From: Roseateles violae
Lineage (GTDB): Bacteria > Pseudomonadota > Gammaproteobacteria > Burkholderiales > Burkholderiaceae_C
DNA length: 64,000 bases
Assembly (NCBI RefSeq): GCF_030410485.1
Contig: NZ_JAUHHC010000005.1
Span: 558,001-622,000, forward strand
Direction: 5' to 3'
The notes under the pieces were generated by a model. It was not told where the DNA came from and did not search any database. It worked only from the letters and a program-made list of their open reading frames with translations. Position numbers and translations under genes: made by a program. Shown here in pieces: positions 51,900-60,785 of the stretch. Every line of letters begins with the position of its first letter. The first letter of the stretch is position 1.

Positions 51900-54658
51900 G
51901 GCGTGAGCTCCTCAACGGTTTCGGCGACCAGCCGGCGCAGCGCCGGCAGGCAGGAGCCGCATTGCGTGCCGCAGCGCAAGGCCGATTGCAGGCCGGCCAG
52001 GCGCTGCACCGGCGTGCCGCTGCACGATTGCAGCTGTGTGCGGATGCGGGCCTCGGACACATCGAAGCAGTTGCAGACCTGCGGGCTGCGCGCCGGCTGC
52101 CGGGCACCGCCCTGCAGCGGCTCCGGCGCCAGCAGCTGCCGGCCATAGGGGGCGACCGGCTCGACCTCGCGCCAGAGCGGCAGCAGCCAGGCGGCCGCCG
52201 CGCCGTCCTCGGTATTGCCGACCAGCAGCAGCGCGCGCAGGCGCGCCGCGGCGCCCTCGCCCTCCAGGCGCAGCAGGCGGCTGCGGCCGCGCCGGCTGTC
52301 CGCATAGCGCAAAAGACCTGGCCCCTGCAGGCCCAAGGCCTCGGCCAGGCGCTCGACCAACGCAGCGCCGGGCGGCTCGGCGCAGGCGGCCTCGAAGCGC
52401 CAGCCCTCGCGACCCTCGGGGCCCGCCACCGGCACGCAATGCGCATAGCCGAACTCGCCGAACAGCGCGCGCAGCCGCTCGCGCATCGCCGCCCCTTCGC
52501 CGCCGGTCACCCAGGCGGCCGCGCTGAGGCGCCAGGGCAGGTCCAGGCGCTGCACATCGATGGCGGCGAACTTCAGCTCCGGCTGCTTCGAGTCGGGGCA
52601 GAAGCCGCGTTGGGTCAGCGCATTGATGCCGAAGCCGCCGATGAACTCGGAGCCCCAATGCATGGGCAGATAGGCCTGGGCAGGCGCGACGCCGGCATCG
52701 GCGCGCACCGTCAGCACCAGCTCGCCATGGGCCGAGCGGATGCGGGCCAGATCGCCCTCAACCAGGCCGCGGCGCGGCAGATCGGCCGGGTGCAGCGAGA
52801 GCGCCGGCGCGCCCTCGTGACCGAACAGGCGCGCGACCGTGCCGCTGCGGCTCATGCCATGCCACTGGTCGCGCAGGCGGCCGGTCGTCAGGCTCAGCGG
52901 GTGGCGGGCATCGAGCTTGTCCAGCGGTGCCTGATACGGCTTGGCGATAAAGCGGGCACGGCCGTTCGGCGTCGCGAACAGGCCGTTCTCGTAGAGCCGC
53001 GCGCGTGGCGCGCCACCGGCCGGATACGGCCATTGCTGCGGCCCCTTCATGTCCAGCAGCGCGTAGCTGAGCCCGCCGATGTCCAGGTCGCGGCCGACGG
53101 TGGCGGCGCGGTGCTCCAGCCACAGCTGCTCAGCCGAATCGATGTCGAACAGGCCGGGCCGGCCCGGCCGCAGCCGCGCCTCCAGCCGCTGCGCGATATC
53201 GCGGACGATGCGCCAGTCGGCTCTCGCGCTGCCCGGCGGCGGCACGGCGGCGCGGACGCGGCTGATGCGGCGCTCGCTGTTCGTCACCGTGCCCTCTTTC
53301 TCGCCCCAGCTTGCGGCCGGCAGCAGCAGATCGGCATAAGCCGCCGTGGCCGTGTCGGCAAAGGCCTCCTGCAGCACGACGAACTCGCAGGCCTCCAGCG
53401 CGCGCCGCACCAGGGCCTGCTCGGGCAGCGACTGCGCCGGGTTGGTGCAGACTATCCACAAGGCCTTGATCTCGCCGCGCGCGGCCGCCTCGAACAGCTC
53501 GACGGCCGTCTTGCCCGGCGCAGTCGGCAGCGCGTCGCAGCCCCAGAGCCGCGCGATCTCGTCGCGGTGCTCGGCGCTGCCCGGATCGCGGTGGCCGGGC
53601 AGCAGCGTCGCCATGCCGCCGCTCTCGCGCCCGCCCATCGCATTCGGCTGGCCGGTCAGCGACAGCGGGCCGGCGCCGGGCCGGCCGATCTGGCCGGTCG
53701 CGAGATGCAGATTGATCAGCGCCGTGTTCTTGGCCGTGCCACTGCTGCTCTGGTTCAGGCCTTGGCAGTACAGCGACAAGCTCGCCGGCGAGCGCGCGAA
53801 CCACTCGGCCGCCTGCAGCAGGTCCTTCTCCTCGATGCCGCAGATCCGCGCCGCCTCGCGCGGCGTCATGCCGCGCACCAGCGCCTTCAGCGCCTCGAAG
53901 CCTTGGGTGTGCGCGGCGATGTAGGCGGCATCGACCCAGCCATCCCAGATCATCGCGTGGAGCAGGCCCTGACACAGTGCGACATCGGTGCCCGGCAGGA
54001 TCTGCAGATGCAGATCGGCGAACTCGGCGCTTTCGGTGCGGCGCGGATCGACGACGATGATCTTCATCGCCGGTCGGGCCGCCTTGGCGGCCTCGAGCCG
54101 ACGGAACAGGATCGGATGCGCCCAGGCCGGATTGGCGCCGGTGATGAAGACGCAGTCGGCGTGGTCCAGGTCCTCGTAGCAGGCCGGCGGCGCATCGGCG
54201 CCCAGCGTCTGCTTGTAGCCGACGACGGCCGAGCTCATGCACAGCCGCGAGTTGCTGTCGATATTGTTGGTGCCGATCACGGCCCGCGCCAGCTTGTTGA
54301 AGGCGTGGTAGTCCTCGGTCAGCAGCTGGCCGGAGATGTAGAAGCCGATCGCATCGGGGCCGTGCTGAGCGCGGATCGCCAGCAGGCGCTCGGCGGCGAT
54401 CTCGTTGGCCCGCTCCCAAGCGATCGCCTGCGGCTGCGCGCCGCGCCCCTCGCGCAGCATCGGCTGCAGCAGCCGGCGCGTCTGCAGAACGAGGGGCGTC
54501 GCCGTCAGGTGCAGGGTCGAGCCCTTGCTGCACAGCTTGCCGAAATTGGCCGGATGCGCCGGATCGCCGCGCACGCCGGTGATCTGCTCGCCCTCGCTTT
54601 CGATGATGACGCCACAGCCGACGCCGCAGTAGGGGCAGGTCGAGCGGGTCTCTGCCAT
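51896..54658 (-). CDS. nasA: Assimilatory nitrate reductase catalytic subunit
   Basis: A 920-residue molybdopterin oxidoreductase reducing nitrate to nitrite in the cytoplasm. The N-terminal [4Fe-4S] motif CPYCGVGCGV...GKLCSKG is followed by the large Mo-bis-MGD domains (FITGANPAWAHPILFRRL; LSLYCQGLNQSSSGTAKN; TNPAQSLPEQALV) and the MopB binding C-terminal part. A C-terminal BFD-like [2Fe-2S] module (VCNCFDVSEARIR...CGTQCGSCLP) is typical of NasA that takes electrons without a separate NasC. An in-frame GTG just before the ATG is an alternative start. NirD lies just upstream. Confidence 0.93.
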   Translation of the reverse strand: MAETRSTCPYCGVGCGVIIESEGEQITGVRGDPAHPANFGKLCSKGSTLHLTATPLVLQTRRLLQPMLREGRGAQPQAIAWERANEIAAERLLAIRAQHGPDAIGFYISGQLLTEDYHAFNKLARAVIGTNNIDSNSRLCMSSAVVGYKQTLGADAPPACYEDLDHADCVFITGANPAWAHPILFRRLEAAKAARPAMKIIVVDPRRTESAEFADLHLQILPGTDVALCQGLLHAMIWDGWVDAAYIAAHTQGFEALKALVRGMTPREAARICGIEEKDLLQAAEWFARSPASLSLYCQGLNQSSSGTAKNTALINLHLATGQIGRPGAGPLSLTGQPNAMGGRESGGMATLLPGHRDPGSAEHRDEIARLWGCDALPTAPGKTAVELFEAAARGEIKALWIVCTNPAQSLPEQALVRRALEACEFVVLQEAFADTATAAYADLLLPAASWGEKEGTVTNSERRISRVRAAVPPPGSARADWRIVRDIAQRLEARLRPGRPGLFDIDSAEQLWLEHRAATVGRDLDIGGLSYALLDMKGPQQWPYPAGGAPRARLYENGLFATPNGRARFIAKPYQAPLDKLDARHPLSLTTGRLRDQWHGMSRSGTVARLFGHEGAPALSLHPADLPRRGLVEGDLARIRSAHGELVLTVRADAGVAPAQAYLPMHWGSEFIGGFGINALTQRGFCPDSKQPELKFAAIDVQRLDLPWRLSAAAWVTGGEGAAMRERLRALFGEFGYAHCVPVAGPEGREGWRFEAACAEPPGAALVERLAEALGLQGPGLLRYADSRRGRSRLLRLEGEGAAARLRALLLVGNTEDGAAAAWLLPLWREVEPVAPYGRQLLAPEPLQGGARQPARSPQVCNCFDVSEARIRTQLQSCSGTPVQRLAGLQSALRCGTQCGSCLPALRRLVAETVEELTP

Positions 54659-54668
54659 CACGGCGATC

Positions 54669-55052
54669 TCAGCAATGCGCGCGGGTGCAGGGCCCGGCCT
54701 TGACCGGCTGCAGATCGATCGCGATCGTGTCCAGCTCCTGCTGGTTCAGCAAGACCTGGCCCGCCTCGACGCGCACCGTGAAGGTCGGCGTCGAGCCTTC
54801 GTCGGGCTCGCGCGCGCAGCCGGTGTCCAGGCCGATGGTCCAGTTGTGCAGCGGGCAGGCGACCGCCTTGCCGAAGACGATGCCCTGGCTCAGGGGGCCG
54901 GCCCGGTGCGGGCAGCGGTCCAGCAGGGCGAAGACCTGATCGTCGGCGGTGCGGAACAGGGCGACCTGCGGGCCCTTCGCGCGCTGCACGCGGCGCGAGC
55001 CGAGCACCGGGATGTCGGCCACCGCGCAGATGCTTTTCCATTCATTCGTCAT
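54669..55052 (-). CDS. nirD: Nitrite reductase small subunit (Rieske-type)
   Basis: A 127-residue partner of NirB with a Rieske-like fold. Residues 30-75 hold VALFRTADDQVFALLDRCPHRAGPLSQGIVFGKAVACPLHNWTIGLDTG. The CPHR and CPLHNW sequences are the Rieske [2Fe-2S] ligands C-x-H and C-x2-H, so the cluster may be bound, unlike some NirD that have lost it. It ends 10 bases before nasA and starts within 14 bases of the nirB stop, with a strong SD (tgaggag). Confidence 0.93.
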   Translation of the reverse strand: MTNEWKSICAVADIPVLGSRRVQRAKGPQVALFRTADDQVFALLDRCPHRAGPLSQGIVFGKAVACPLHNWTIGLDTGCAREPDEGSTPTFTVRVEAGQVLLNQQELDTIAIDLQPVKAGPCTRAHC

Positions 55053-55065
55053 GGCGCTTAGCTCC

Positions 55066-57522
55066 TCAGACCGCCTCGAACTGGCGCAGATCGACCTTGG
55101 CCTTGTCGAACTCGAACCAGGGATCGGGTTCGCCGTCGAGCGCGAACTGCAGCTCGGCCCAGAGCTGCTTGCGGCCCTCGGGGTCGTCGAGGATCTTGGC
55201 CTTGACGTGGTCCAGGCCCACGCGCGAGACGTAGTGCACCGTGCGCTCCAGGTACCAGCCCTCCTTGCGGTAGAGCTGCATGAAGGCGCCGGTGTACTCG
55301 AGCACCTCCTCGGCCGTCTTCAGCTTGGTCAGGAAATGCGCGACCTCGGTCTTGATGCCGCCATTGCCGGCCACATACATCTCCCAGCCCGAGTCGACGC
55401 CGATGATGCCAACGTCCTTGATACCTGCCTCGGCGCAGTTGCGCGGGCAGCCGCTGACGGCGAACTTGACCTTGTGCGGCGCATACATGCGCCACATCGC
55501 CCGCTCGAGGTCCTTGCCCATCCGAGTCGAGTCCTGCGTGCCCATCCGGCACCATTCGCTGCCGACGCAGGTCTTCACCGTGCGCAAGGCCTTGGCATAG
55601 GCATGGCCCGAGGGCATGCCGATGTCCTTCCAGACATGGACCAGGTCCTCCTTCTTGACGCCCAAGAGGTCGATGCGCTGGCCGCCAGTGACCTTGACGG
55701 TCGGGATCTTGTATTTGTCGACCGCGTCGGCGATGCGCCGCAATTCGTCGGCCGTTGTCTCCCCACCCCACATGCGCGGGACGACAGAATAAGTGCCGTC
55801 CTTCTGGATGTTCGCGTGGCTGCGCTCGTTGATGAAGCGGCTTTGCGGATCGTCCTGCGCCTCCTTGGGCCAGGACGAGATCAGGTAGTAGTTCAGCGCC
55901 GGCCGGCAGCTCGCGCAGCCATTGGGCGTCTTCCAGGCCAGCAGCTTGTAGAGCTGGTCCAGGCTGGTGATGTGCTCCTTGAAGATCGCGTCGCGCACCT
56001 CCTGGTGGCTCAGGTCGGTGCAGGCGCAGATCGCCTTCTTCTTCGGCGCGGCCGAGTAGTCGCCGCCGGCCGTGAACATGATCAGCTGCTCGACCAGGCC
56101 GGTGCAGGAACCGCAGGACGCGCTGGCCTTGGTGTGCTTGCGCACCTCCTCCAGGGTGAACAGGCCCTTGTCCTTGATCGTCTTGCAGATCTTGCCCTTG
56201 GAGACGCCGTTGCAGCCGCAGACCTCGTCGCTGTCGGCCATGGCCGCGGCCTTGTTATGGCCCTGGTGGCCGACGTCGCCGATATTGCTCTCGCCGAACA
56301 TCAGCTTGTCGCGGATGTCGGCGATCTTGCGGCCGTCGCGCAAGAGCTTGAAGTACCAGCTGCCGTCGACCGTGTCCCCGTAGAGACAGGCGCCGATCAG
56401 CCGGTCGTCCTTGATCACCAGCTTCTTGTAGACGCCGGCGAAGGGGTCGCTCATCACGATCTCTTCCGTGCCCTCGCCACCCATGAAGTTGCCGGCCGAG
56501 AACAGGTCGATGCCGGTCACCTTCAGCTTGGTGCTGGTCTGCGAGCCGACGTAACGGCCGATGCCGAACTCGGCCAGATGCGTCGCGCAGACCTTGCCCT
56601 GCTCGAACAGCGGCGCGACCAGGCCGTAGGCGATGCCGCGATGCGCCGCGCATTCGCCGACCGCGTAGATGCGCGGGTCGGTGACCGTCTGCAAGGTGTC
56701 GCTGACGACGATGCCGCGCTTGCAGTGGAGGCCGGCCGATTCGGCCAGCGCCGTGTTCGGGCGGATGCCGGCGGCCATCACGACCAGATCGGCCGGGATC
56801 TCCGTGCCGTCCTTGAACTGCACGGCCCCGACACGCCGGCTAGGCGTGTCGTCCCCATCCTCGCGGCCGTCCTTGCGAGCGATCAAGGCCTGCGTCTGCG
56901 CGCCCAGCAGGAAGCGCAGGCCGCGCTGTTCCAATGACTTGCGCAGCAGGTCGCCGGCCTGGTCGTCCAGCTGGCGCTCCATCAGCCAGCCGGCGATATG
57001 GACAACGGTCACCTGCATGCCGCGCAGCATCAGGCCGTTGGCCGCCTCCAGGCCCAGGAGTCCTCCGCCGATGACGACCGCATGGCGGTACTTCGTCGCG
57101 GCCTCGATCATTGCATTGGTATCGGCGATGTCGCGGTAGGCGATCACGCCGTCGAGCTCCTTGCCGGGCACCGGCAGGATGAAGGGGCTGGAACCGGTGG
57201 CGATCAGCAGACGGTCGTACTCGGCCTCGGTGCCGTCGGCGGCGATCACCTTGCGGCGCAGGCGGTCGATCTGCGTGACCTGCTTGCCCAGGTGCAGGGT
57301 GATGCCGTTGTCCGCATACCAGTCGAGCGGGTTCAAGACGATCTCGTCCAGCGTCTGCTCGCCGGCCAGCACCGGCGAGAGCAGGATGCGGTTGTAGTTC
57401 GGGTGCGGCTCGGCGCCGAATACGGTGATGTCGTACAGGTCCGGAGCGATCTTCAGCAGTTCCTCCAGCGTGCGCACGCCGGCCATGCCGTTGCCCACCA
57501 TCACCAGCTTCATCTTCTTCAT
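55066..57522 (-). CDS. nirB: Nitrite reductase large subunit NAD(P)H-dependent
   Basis: An 818-residue enzyme that reduces nitrite to ammonium with six electrons. Domains: FAD/NAD-binding (VMVGNGMAGVRTLEELL, then AVVIGGGLLGLEAANGL), rubredoxin-like linker, BFD-like [2Fe-2S] (VCGCNGVSKGKICKTI...CGSCTGLVEQ), then the sirohaem/[4Fe-4S] part with CVGSEWCRMGTQDS and SGCPRNCAEAGIKDVG. The start is the ATG before KKMKLVMVGNG; the longer frame begins with TTG. Upstream SD ggaga. It lies behind the transporter genes in the same transcript. Confidence 0.96.
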   Translation of the reverse strand: MKKMKLVMVGNGMAGVRTLEELLKIAPDLYDITVFGAEPHPNYNRILLSPVLAGEQTLDEIVLNPLDWYADNGITLHLGKQVTQIDRLRRKVIAADGTEAEYDRLLIATGSSPFILPVPGKELDGVIAYRDIADTNAMIEAATKYRHAVVIGGGLLGLEAANGLMLRGMQVTVVHIAGWLMERQLDDQAGDLLRKSLEQRGLRFLLGAQTQALIARKDGREDGDDTPSRRVGAVQFKDGTEIPADLVVMAAGIRPNTALAESAGLHCKRGIVVSDTLQTVTDPRIYAVGECAAHRGIAYGLVAPLFEQGKVCATHLAEFGIGRYVGSQTSTKLKVTGIDLFSAGNFMGGEGTEEIVMSDPFAGVYKKLVIKDDRLIGACLYGDTVDGSWYFKLLRDGRKIADIRDKLMFGESNIGDVGHQGHNKAAAMADSDEVCGCNGVSKGKICKTIKDKGLFTLEEVRKHTKASASCGSCTGLVEQLIMFTAGGDYSAAPKKKAICACTDLSHQEVRDAIFKEHITSLDQLYKLLAWKTPNGCASCRPALNYYLISSWPKEAQDDPQSRFINERSHANIQKDGTYSVVPRMWGGETTADELRRIADAVDKYKIPTVKVTGGQRIDLLGVKKEDLVHVWKDIGMPSGHAYAKALRTVKTCVGSEWCRMGTQDSTRMGKDLERAMWRMYAPHKVKFAVSGCPRNCAEAGIKDVGIIGVDSGWEMYVAGNGGIKTEVAHFLTKLKTAEEVLEYTGAFMQLYRKEGWYLERTVHYVSRVGLDHVKAKILDDPEGRKQLWAELQFALDGEPDPWFEFDKAKVDLRQFEAV

Positions 57523-57554
57523 GATCTGCAATCTCCGGGCAAGGACGCGCCGCC

Positions 57555-58370
57555 TCAGGCCGCCTGTTTCTCGACGTGGCTGTGGCGCGTGTAGAGGAAA
57601 TCGATCACCGCCTTGCGCGCGTGGACGTAGGCCGGGTCCTCGGCCAGCTCGACGCGGTCGCGCGGGCGCGGGATGTCGACCTCGAGGATCTCGCCGATAG
57701 TCGCGGCCGGCCCGTTGGTCATCATCACGATGCGATCGGACAACAGCACCGCCTCGTCGACATCGTGGGTGACCATGACGACGGTGCTGTGCGTGCGCGC
57801 GACGATCTTCAGCAGCTCGTCCTGCAGCCTGGCGCGCGTCAGCGCATCGAGCGCGCCGAAGGGTTCGTCCATCAGCAGCACCTTGGGCTCCATCGCCAGC
57901 GCACGGGCAATGCCGACGCGCTGCTTCATGCCGCCCGAGATCTCGTGCGGGCGTTTGAACATCGCGTGGCTCATGCCGACCAGGGCCAGCGCCGCGTCGG
58001 TGCGCTCGGCCAGCTTGCGCTTCATCTCATGCCTGCCGAACACCGACTCGACGCCGAGGTAGACGTTCTCGAAGCTGCTGAGCCAGGGCAGCAGCGAATG
58101 GTTCTGGAACACGACGGCGCGCTCGGGACCGGGCTCGGTGATCTCGCGGTTCTCGCACAGCAGCACGCCGCGCGTCGGCCGGATCAGGCCGGCGATCAGA
58201 TTCAAGAGCGTGCTCTTGCCGCAGCCCGAATGGCCGATCAAGGTCATGAACTCGCCCTGGCGCACCTGCAGATCGATGTCGCGCAAGGCGTGGAAGGAGC
58301 CCTTTCGGGTGTTGAACACCATCTCGGCGCCCTGCACTTCGATGAAGGGTTTGTTGCTGCTCGCGTTCAT
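57555..58370 (-). CDS. nrtD: Nitrate ABC transporter ATP-binding protein
   Basis: A 271-residue ATPase of the NrtD/SsuB-type importers. Walker A GHSGCGKSTLLNLIAGL, Q-loop VFQNHSLLPWLSSFENVYLGV, signature EISGGMKQRVGIARALAMEPKVLLMDEPFGALDALTR, and H-loop THDVDEAVLLSDRIVMM. It lacks the long C-terminal extension of cyanobacterial NrtC. It lies 3 bases after nrtB and upstream of nirB, so it is part of the operon. Confidence 0.93.
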   Translation of the reverse strand: MNASSNKPFIEVQGAEMVFNTRKGSFHALRDIDLQVRQGEFMTLIGHSGCGKSTLLNLIAGLIRPTRGVLLCENREITEPGPERAVVFQNHSLLPWLSSFENVYLGVESVFGRHEMKRKLAERTDAALALVGMSHAMFKRPHEISGGMKQRVGIARALAMEPKVLLMDEPFGALDALTRARLQDELLKIVARTHSTVVMVTHDVDEAVLLSDRIVMMTNGPAATIGEILEVDIPRPRDRVELAEDPAYVHARKAVIDFLYTRHSHVEKQAA

Positions 58371-58373
58371 GGC

Positions 58374-59273
58374 TCAGTCCTCGTACGAGAAGTGCTTGGC
58401 GATGCTCATCAGCGCCCATTCGAGCAGCAGGCCGACGATGCCGATGACGAAGATCGCGATGATGATGTGCTGGACGTTCAGGTTGTTCCACTCGTCCCAG
58501 ACCCAGAAACCGATGCCGACGCCGCCGGTCAGCATCTCGGCCGCGACGATCACCAGCCAGGCGGTGCCGACCGAGAGCCGCACGCCGGTCAACATATAGG
58601 GCAGCACGGCGGGGAAGAGGATCTTGCTGACGATCTTCCATTCGCTCAGCTTGAGCACGCGGGCGACGTTCAGATAGTCCTCCGGCACCCGCTGCACGCC
58701 GACGGCCGTGTTGACGACCATGGGCCAGATCGAGCAGATGAAGATGGTCCAGATCGCCGCCGGATTCGCGCTCTTGAAGACCAGCAGGCCGATCGGCAAC
58801 CAGCCCAGTGGCGAGACCGGTTTCAAGAGGCTAATCAGCGGCGAGACCATGCGGCTGGCGAACTCGAAGCGGCCGATGACGAAGCCCAGCGGGATACCGA
58901 CCAGGGCCGCGAGGCCGAAGCCCAGGCCCACGCGCTGCAGCGAGAACAGGATGTTCCAGCCTATGCCCTGGTCGTTCGGCCCATTGCTGTAGAAGGGGTC
59001 GGCGAACAGCTTGAGGGCGGCAGCCAAGGTGGCGGCCGGCGTGGGAAAGCTGCCGCCCTTTTGGGTCAGCAAAGCCCAGACGCCGACCAGCAGGGCCAGG
59101 CCCAGCAGCGGCGGCAGCACGCGCATCCAGACACTGTTCATGTCCAGCGGGCGCCGCGCCTTGACGGGCTTGGCTGCGACCGCAGCCACTGCTTCCGCGG
59201 CCGGCAGAGCCACGCTCACCGGCGCCGCAGCGCCTGCGTGCTCACGGGGGGAATGAAAGACTGCACTGACCAT
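58374..59273 (-). CDS. nrtB: Nitrate ABC transporter permease
   Basis: A 299-residue integral inner-membrane permease with about six helices. It has an unusual 50-residue N-terminal cytoplasmic leader. The EAA-type motif EDYLNVARVLKLSEWKIVSKILFPAVLPYMLTGVRLSVGTAWLVIVAAEMLTGGVGIGFWVWDEW is shared with NrtB/SsuC. SD gaggag. It sits between substrate-binding protein and ATPase genes, the classical nrtABD order. Confidence 0.93.
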   Translation of the reverse strand: MVSAVFHSPREHAGAAAPVSVALPAAEAVAAVAAKPVKARRPLDMNSVWMRVLPPLLGLALLVGVWALLTQKGGSFPTPAATLAAALKLFADPFYSNGPNDQGIGWNILFSLQRVGLGFGLAALVGIPLGFVIGRFEFASRMVSPLISLLKPVSPLGWLPIGLLVFKSANPAAIWTIFICSIWPMVVNTAVGVQRVPEDYLNVARVLKLSEWKIVSKILFPAVLPYMLTGVRLSVGTAWLVIVAAEMLTGGVGIGFWVWDEWNNLNVQHIIIAIFVIGIVGLLLEWALMSIAKHFSYED

Positions 59274-59286
59274 TTCATGCTCCTCA

Positions 59287-60507
59287 TCAAGCCTTGACCT
59301 TGAACGAATCGGCGTACTTGGCGGGGTCCTTGCCGTCCCAGACCACGCCGTCGATCAGCTTGGAACTGCGCAGCGGGTCCTTGGGCACGGCCACCTTCAG
59401 CTGGGCCGCGGCTTCCTTGTAGAGATCGATCTGGTTGATCTGCTTGGCGACGCCCAGATAGTCGGGATGCTCCTTCAAGAGGCCCCAGCGCTTGTGCTGG
59501 GTGAGGAACCACATGCCGTCGCTCAGGTAAGGGAAGTTCACCGAACCGTCATTGAAGAACTTCATGTGATTCGGGTCGTCCCAGGTCTTGCCCAGACCGT
59601 TCTGGTAGCGGCCGAGGATGCGCTGGTTGATCGCGTCGACGCCGGTGTTGACATAGCTTTTCTCGGCGATCGTGTCGGCCATCTTCAGCTTGTTCGTGAG
59701 GCCCGCGTCGATCCAGCGGCCGGCCTCCAGCACCGCCATCACGACGGCGCGCGCGGTGTTCGGGTATTTCTTGACGAAGTCGGCCGTGCAGCCGAGCACC
59801 TTCTCCGGATGGTCCTTCCAGATGTCCTGCGTCGTCACCGCGGTGATGCCGATGCCGTCCATGATCGCGCGGTGGCCCCAGGGCTCGCCGACGCAGTAGC
59901 CGTCCATATTGCCGACCCGCATATTCGCCACCATCTGCGGCGGCGGCACGGTGATGACTTTCGCGTCCTTCATCGGATTGACGCCGACGCTGGCCAGCCA
60001 GTAGTACAGCCACATCGCGTGGGTGCCGGTCGGGAAGGTCTGGGCGAAGGTGTATTCGCGCTTCTCGGCCGCCATCGCCTTGGCCAGCGAGGCGCCGTCG
60101 ACGGCGCCCTTGTCGGCCAGCTTCTTCGACAGCGTGATCGCCTGGCCGTTGTTGTTCAGCGTCATCAGCACGGCCATGTCCTTCTTCGGGCCGCCCAGGC
60201 CAAGGTGCACGCCGTAGACCAGGCCGTAGAGCACATGGGCCATGTCCAGCTCGCCATTGACCAGCTTGTCGCGCACGCCGGCCCAGGAGGCCTCCTTGGT
60301 CGGCACGATCTTGATGCCGTACTTCTTGTCGAAGCCCAGCACCGAGGCCATCACGACCGAGGCGCAGTCGGTCAGCGGGATGAAGCCGATCCGCACCTCC
60401 TCCTTCTCCGGCTTGTCCGAGCCGGCGGCCCAGACCTGCGGGGCCACCAGGCTGCCGCCGACGGCGGCCGCGCCGCCGACCAAGAGCTTGCGCCGCGCTT
60501 CACTCAT
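59287..60507 (-). CDS. nrtA: Nitrate ABC transporter substrate-binding protein (Tat-type signal)
   Basis: A 406-residue periplasmic nitrate-binding protein of the NrtA/CmpA family. The signal has twin arginines (ARRKLLVGGAAAVGGSLVAPQVWA), so it likely leaves folded by Tat. The start is the ATG at 60507 with a perfect SD (aaaggaggg). The mature part has IGFIPLTDCASVVMASVLGFDKKYG, MAHVLYGLVYGVHLG, TFPTGTHAMWLYYWLASVGVNP and GYCVGEPWGHRAIMDG. A longer frame upstream runs into the antiterminated leader and is not translated. The first gene of the nitrate operon. Confidence 0.95.
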   Translation of the reverse strand: MSEARRKLLVGGAAAVGGSLVAPQVWAAGSDKPEKEEVRIGFIPLTDCASVVMASVLGFDKKYGIKIVPTKEASWAGVRDKLVNGELDMAHVLYGLVYGVHLGLGGPKKDMAVLMTLNNNGQAITLSKKLADKGAVDGASLAKAMAAEKREYTFAQTFPTGTHAMWLYYWLASVGVNPMKDAKVITVPPPQMVANMRVGNMDGYCVGEPWGHRAIMDGIGITAVTTQDIWKDHPEKVLGCTADFVKKYPNTARAVVMAVLEAGRWIDAGLTNKLKMADTIAEKSYVNTGVDAINQRILGRYQNGLGKTWDDPNHMKFFNDGSVNFPYLSDGMWFLTQHKRWGLLKEHPDYLGVAKQINQIDLYKEAAAQLKVAVPKDPLRSSKLIDGVVWDGKDPAKYADSFKVKA

Positions 60508-60550
60508 CAGACCCTCCTTTGCCACCTGTCCCATGCCAACCTCCGAAGAC

Positions 60551-60616
60551 ATAAATAAAAAAGGCGTCGCGATCGCAGCGCACCCGCAAGCGGGGCACAG
60601 CAGATCGGACGCCTTT
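60551..60616 (-). terminator. Leader terminator upstream of nrtA
   Basis: On the minus strand AAAGGCGTC (60616-60608) pairs with GACGCCTTT (60568-60560), enclosing smaller hairpins, and is followed by TTTATTTATG. It lies between promoter and nrtA, so it must be read through for the operon to be expressed. Its 5' arm overlaps hexaloop hairpin P2. Confidence 0.8.
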
Positions 60617-60620
60617 GTCC
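60607..60620 (-). promoter_or_regulatory. ANTAR-type hairpin P2 (hexaloop AAAGGC)
   Basis: The RNA GGAC-AAAGGC-GTCC folds with a six-base loop having A at position 1 and G at position 4, the recognised signature of loops bound by ANTAR proteins. Its 3' arm is also part of the terminator's 5' arm, so the two structures exclude each other. Confidence 0.7.
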
Positions 60621-60640
60621 TAGAACCTTGTGCAGAGCGA

Positions 60641-60660
60641 GGCCCACGCCGTTGCGGGCC
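60641..60660 (-). promoter_or_regulatory. ANTAR-type hairpin P1 (hexaloop AACGGC)
   Basis: The RNA GGCCCGC-AACGGC-GUGGGCC forms a 7 bp stem (one G-U pair) with a hexaloop having A1 and G4. It lies 20 bases upstream of P2 and begins about 3 bases after the predicted transcription start. Confidence 0.75.
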
Positions 60661-60673
60661 ACATCGGACATTG

Positions 60674-60689
60674 AGCAGAAAGCGTGCCA
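60674..60689 (-). promoter_or_regulatory. Sigma-54-type promoter for the nitrate operon
   Basis: The minus strand reads TGGCACGCTTTCTGCT, matching TGGCAC-N5-TTGCW with GG and GC exactly ten bases apart and one mismatch (C for T). The predicted start, about 60663, falls just before hairpin P1. Sigma-54 dependence fits control of nitrate assimilation by nitrogen status. Confidence 0.65.
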
Positions 60690-60749
60690 GCGGATTGGCG
60701 CTCATTTGCGCCTGCGGCAGGCCGCTCGCGCACCGTTTGCCGGCAGCGC

Positions 60750-60766
60750 TCGCCCAAGTTGGTGCG
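60750..60766 (-). promoter_or_regulatory. Candidate NtrC half-dyad upstream of the sigma-54 promoter
   Basis: The minus strand CGCACCAACTTGGGCGA resembles the NtrC site GCACCA-N3-TGGTGC with a good left arm and degenerate right arm, centred about 95 bases upstream of the predicted start. A further GGTGCG half-site lies near 60729. It overlaps the region just before the nasT stop. Confidence 0.35.
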
Positions 60767-60785
60767 ATTGATGCTGCGAACGGGC

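Noticed and set aside
59287-60705. A longer NrtA reading frame starting at 60705.
   Set aside because: It reads through the antitermination leader and terminator; the perfect SD and Tat signal fix the start at 60507.
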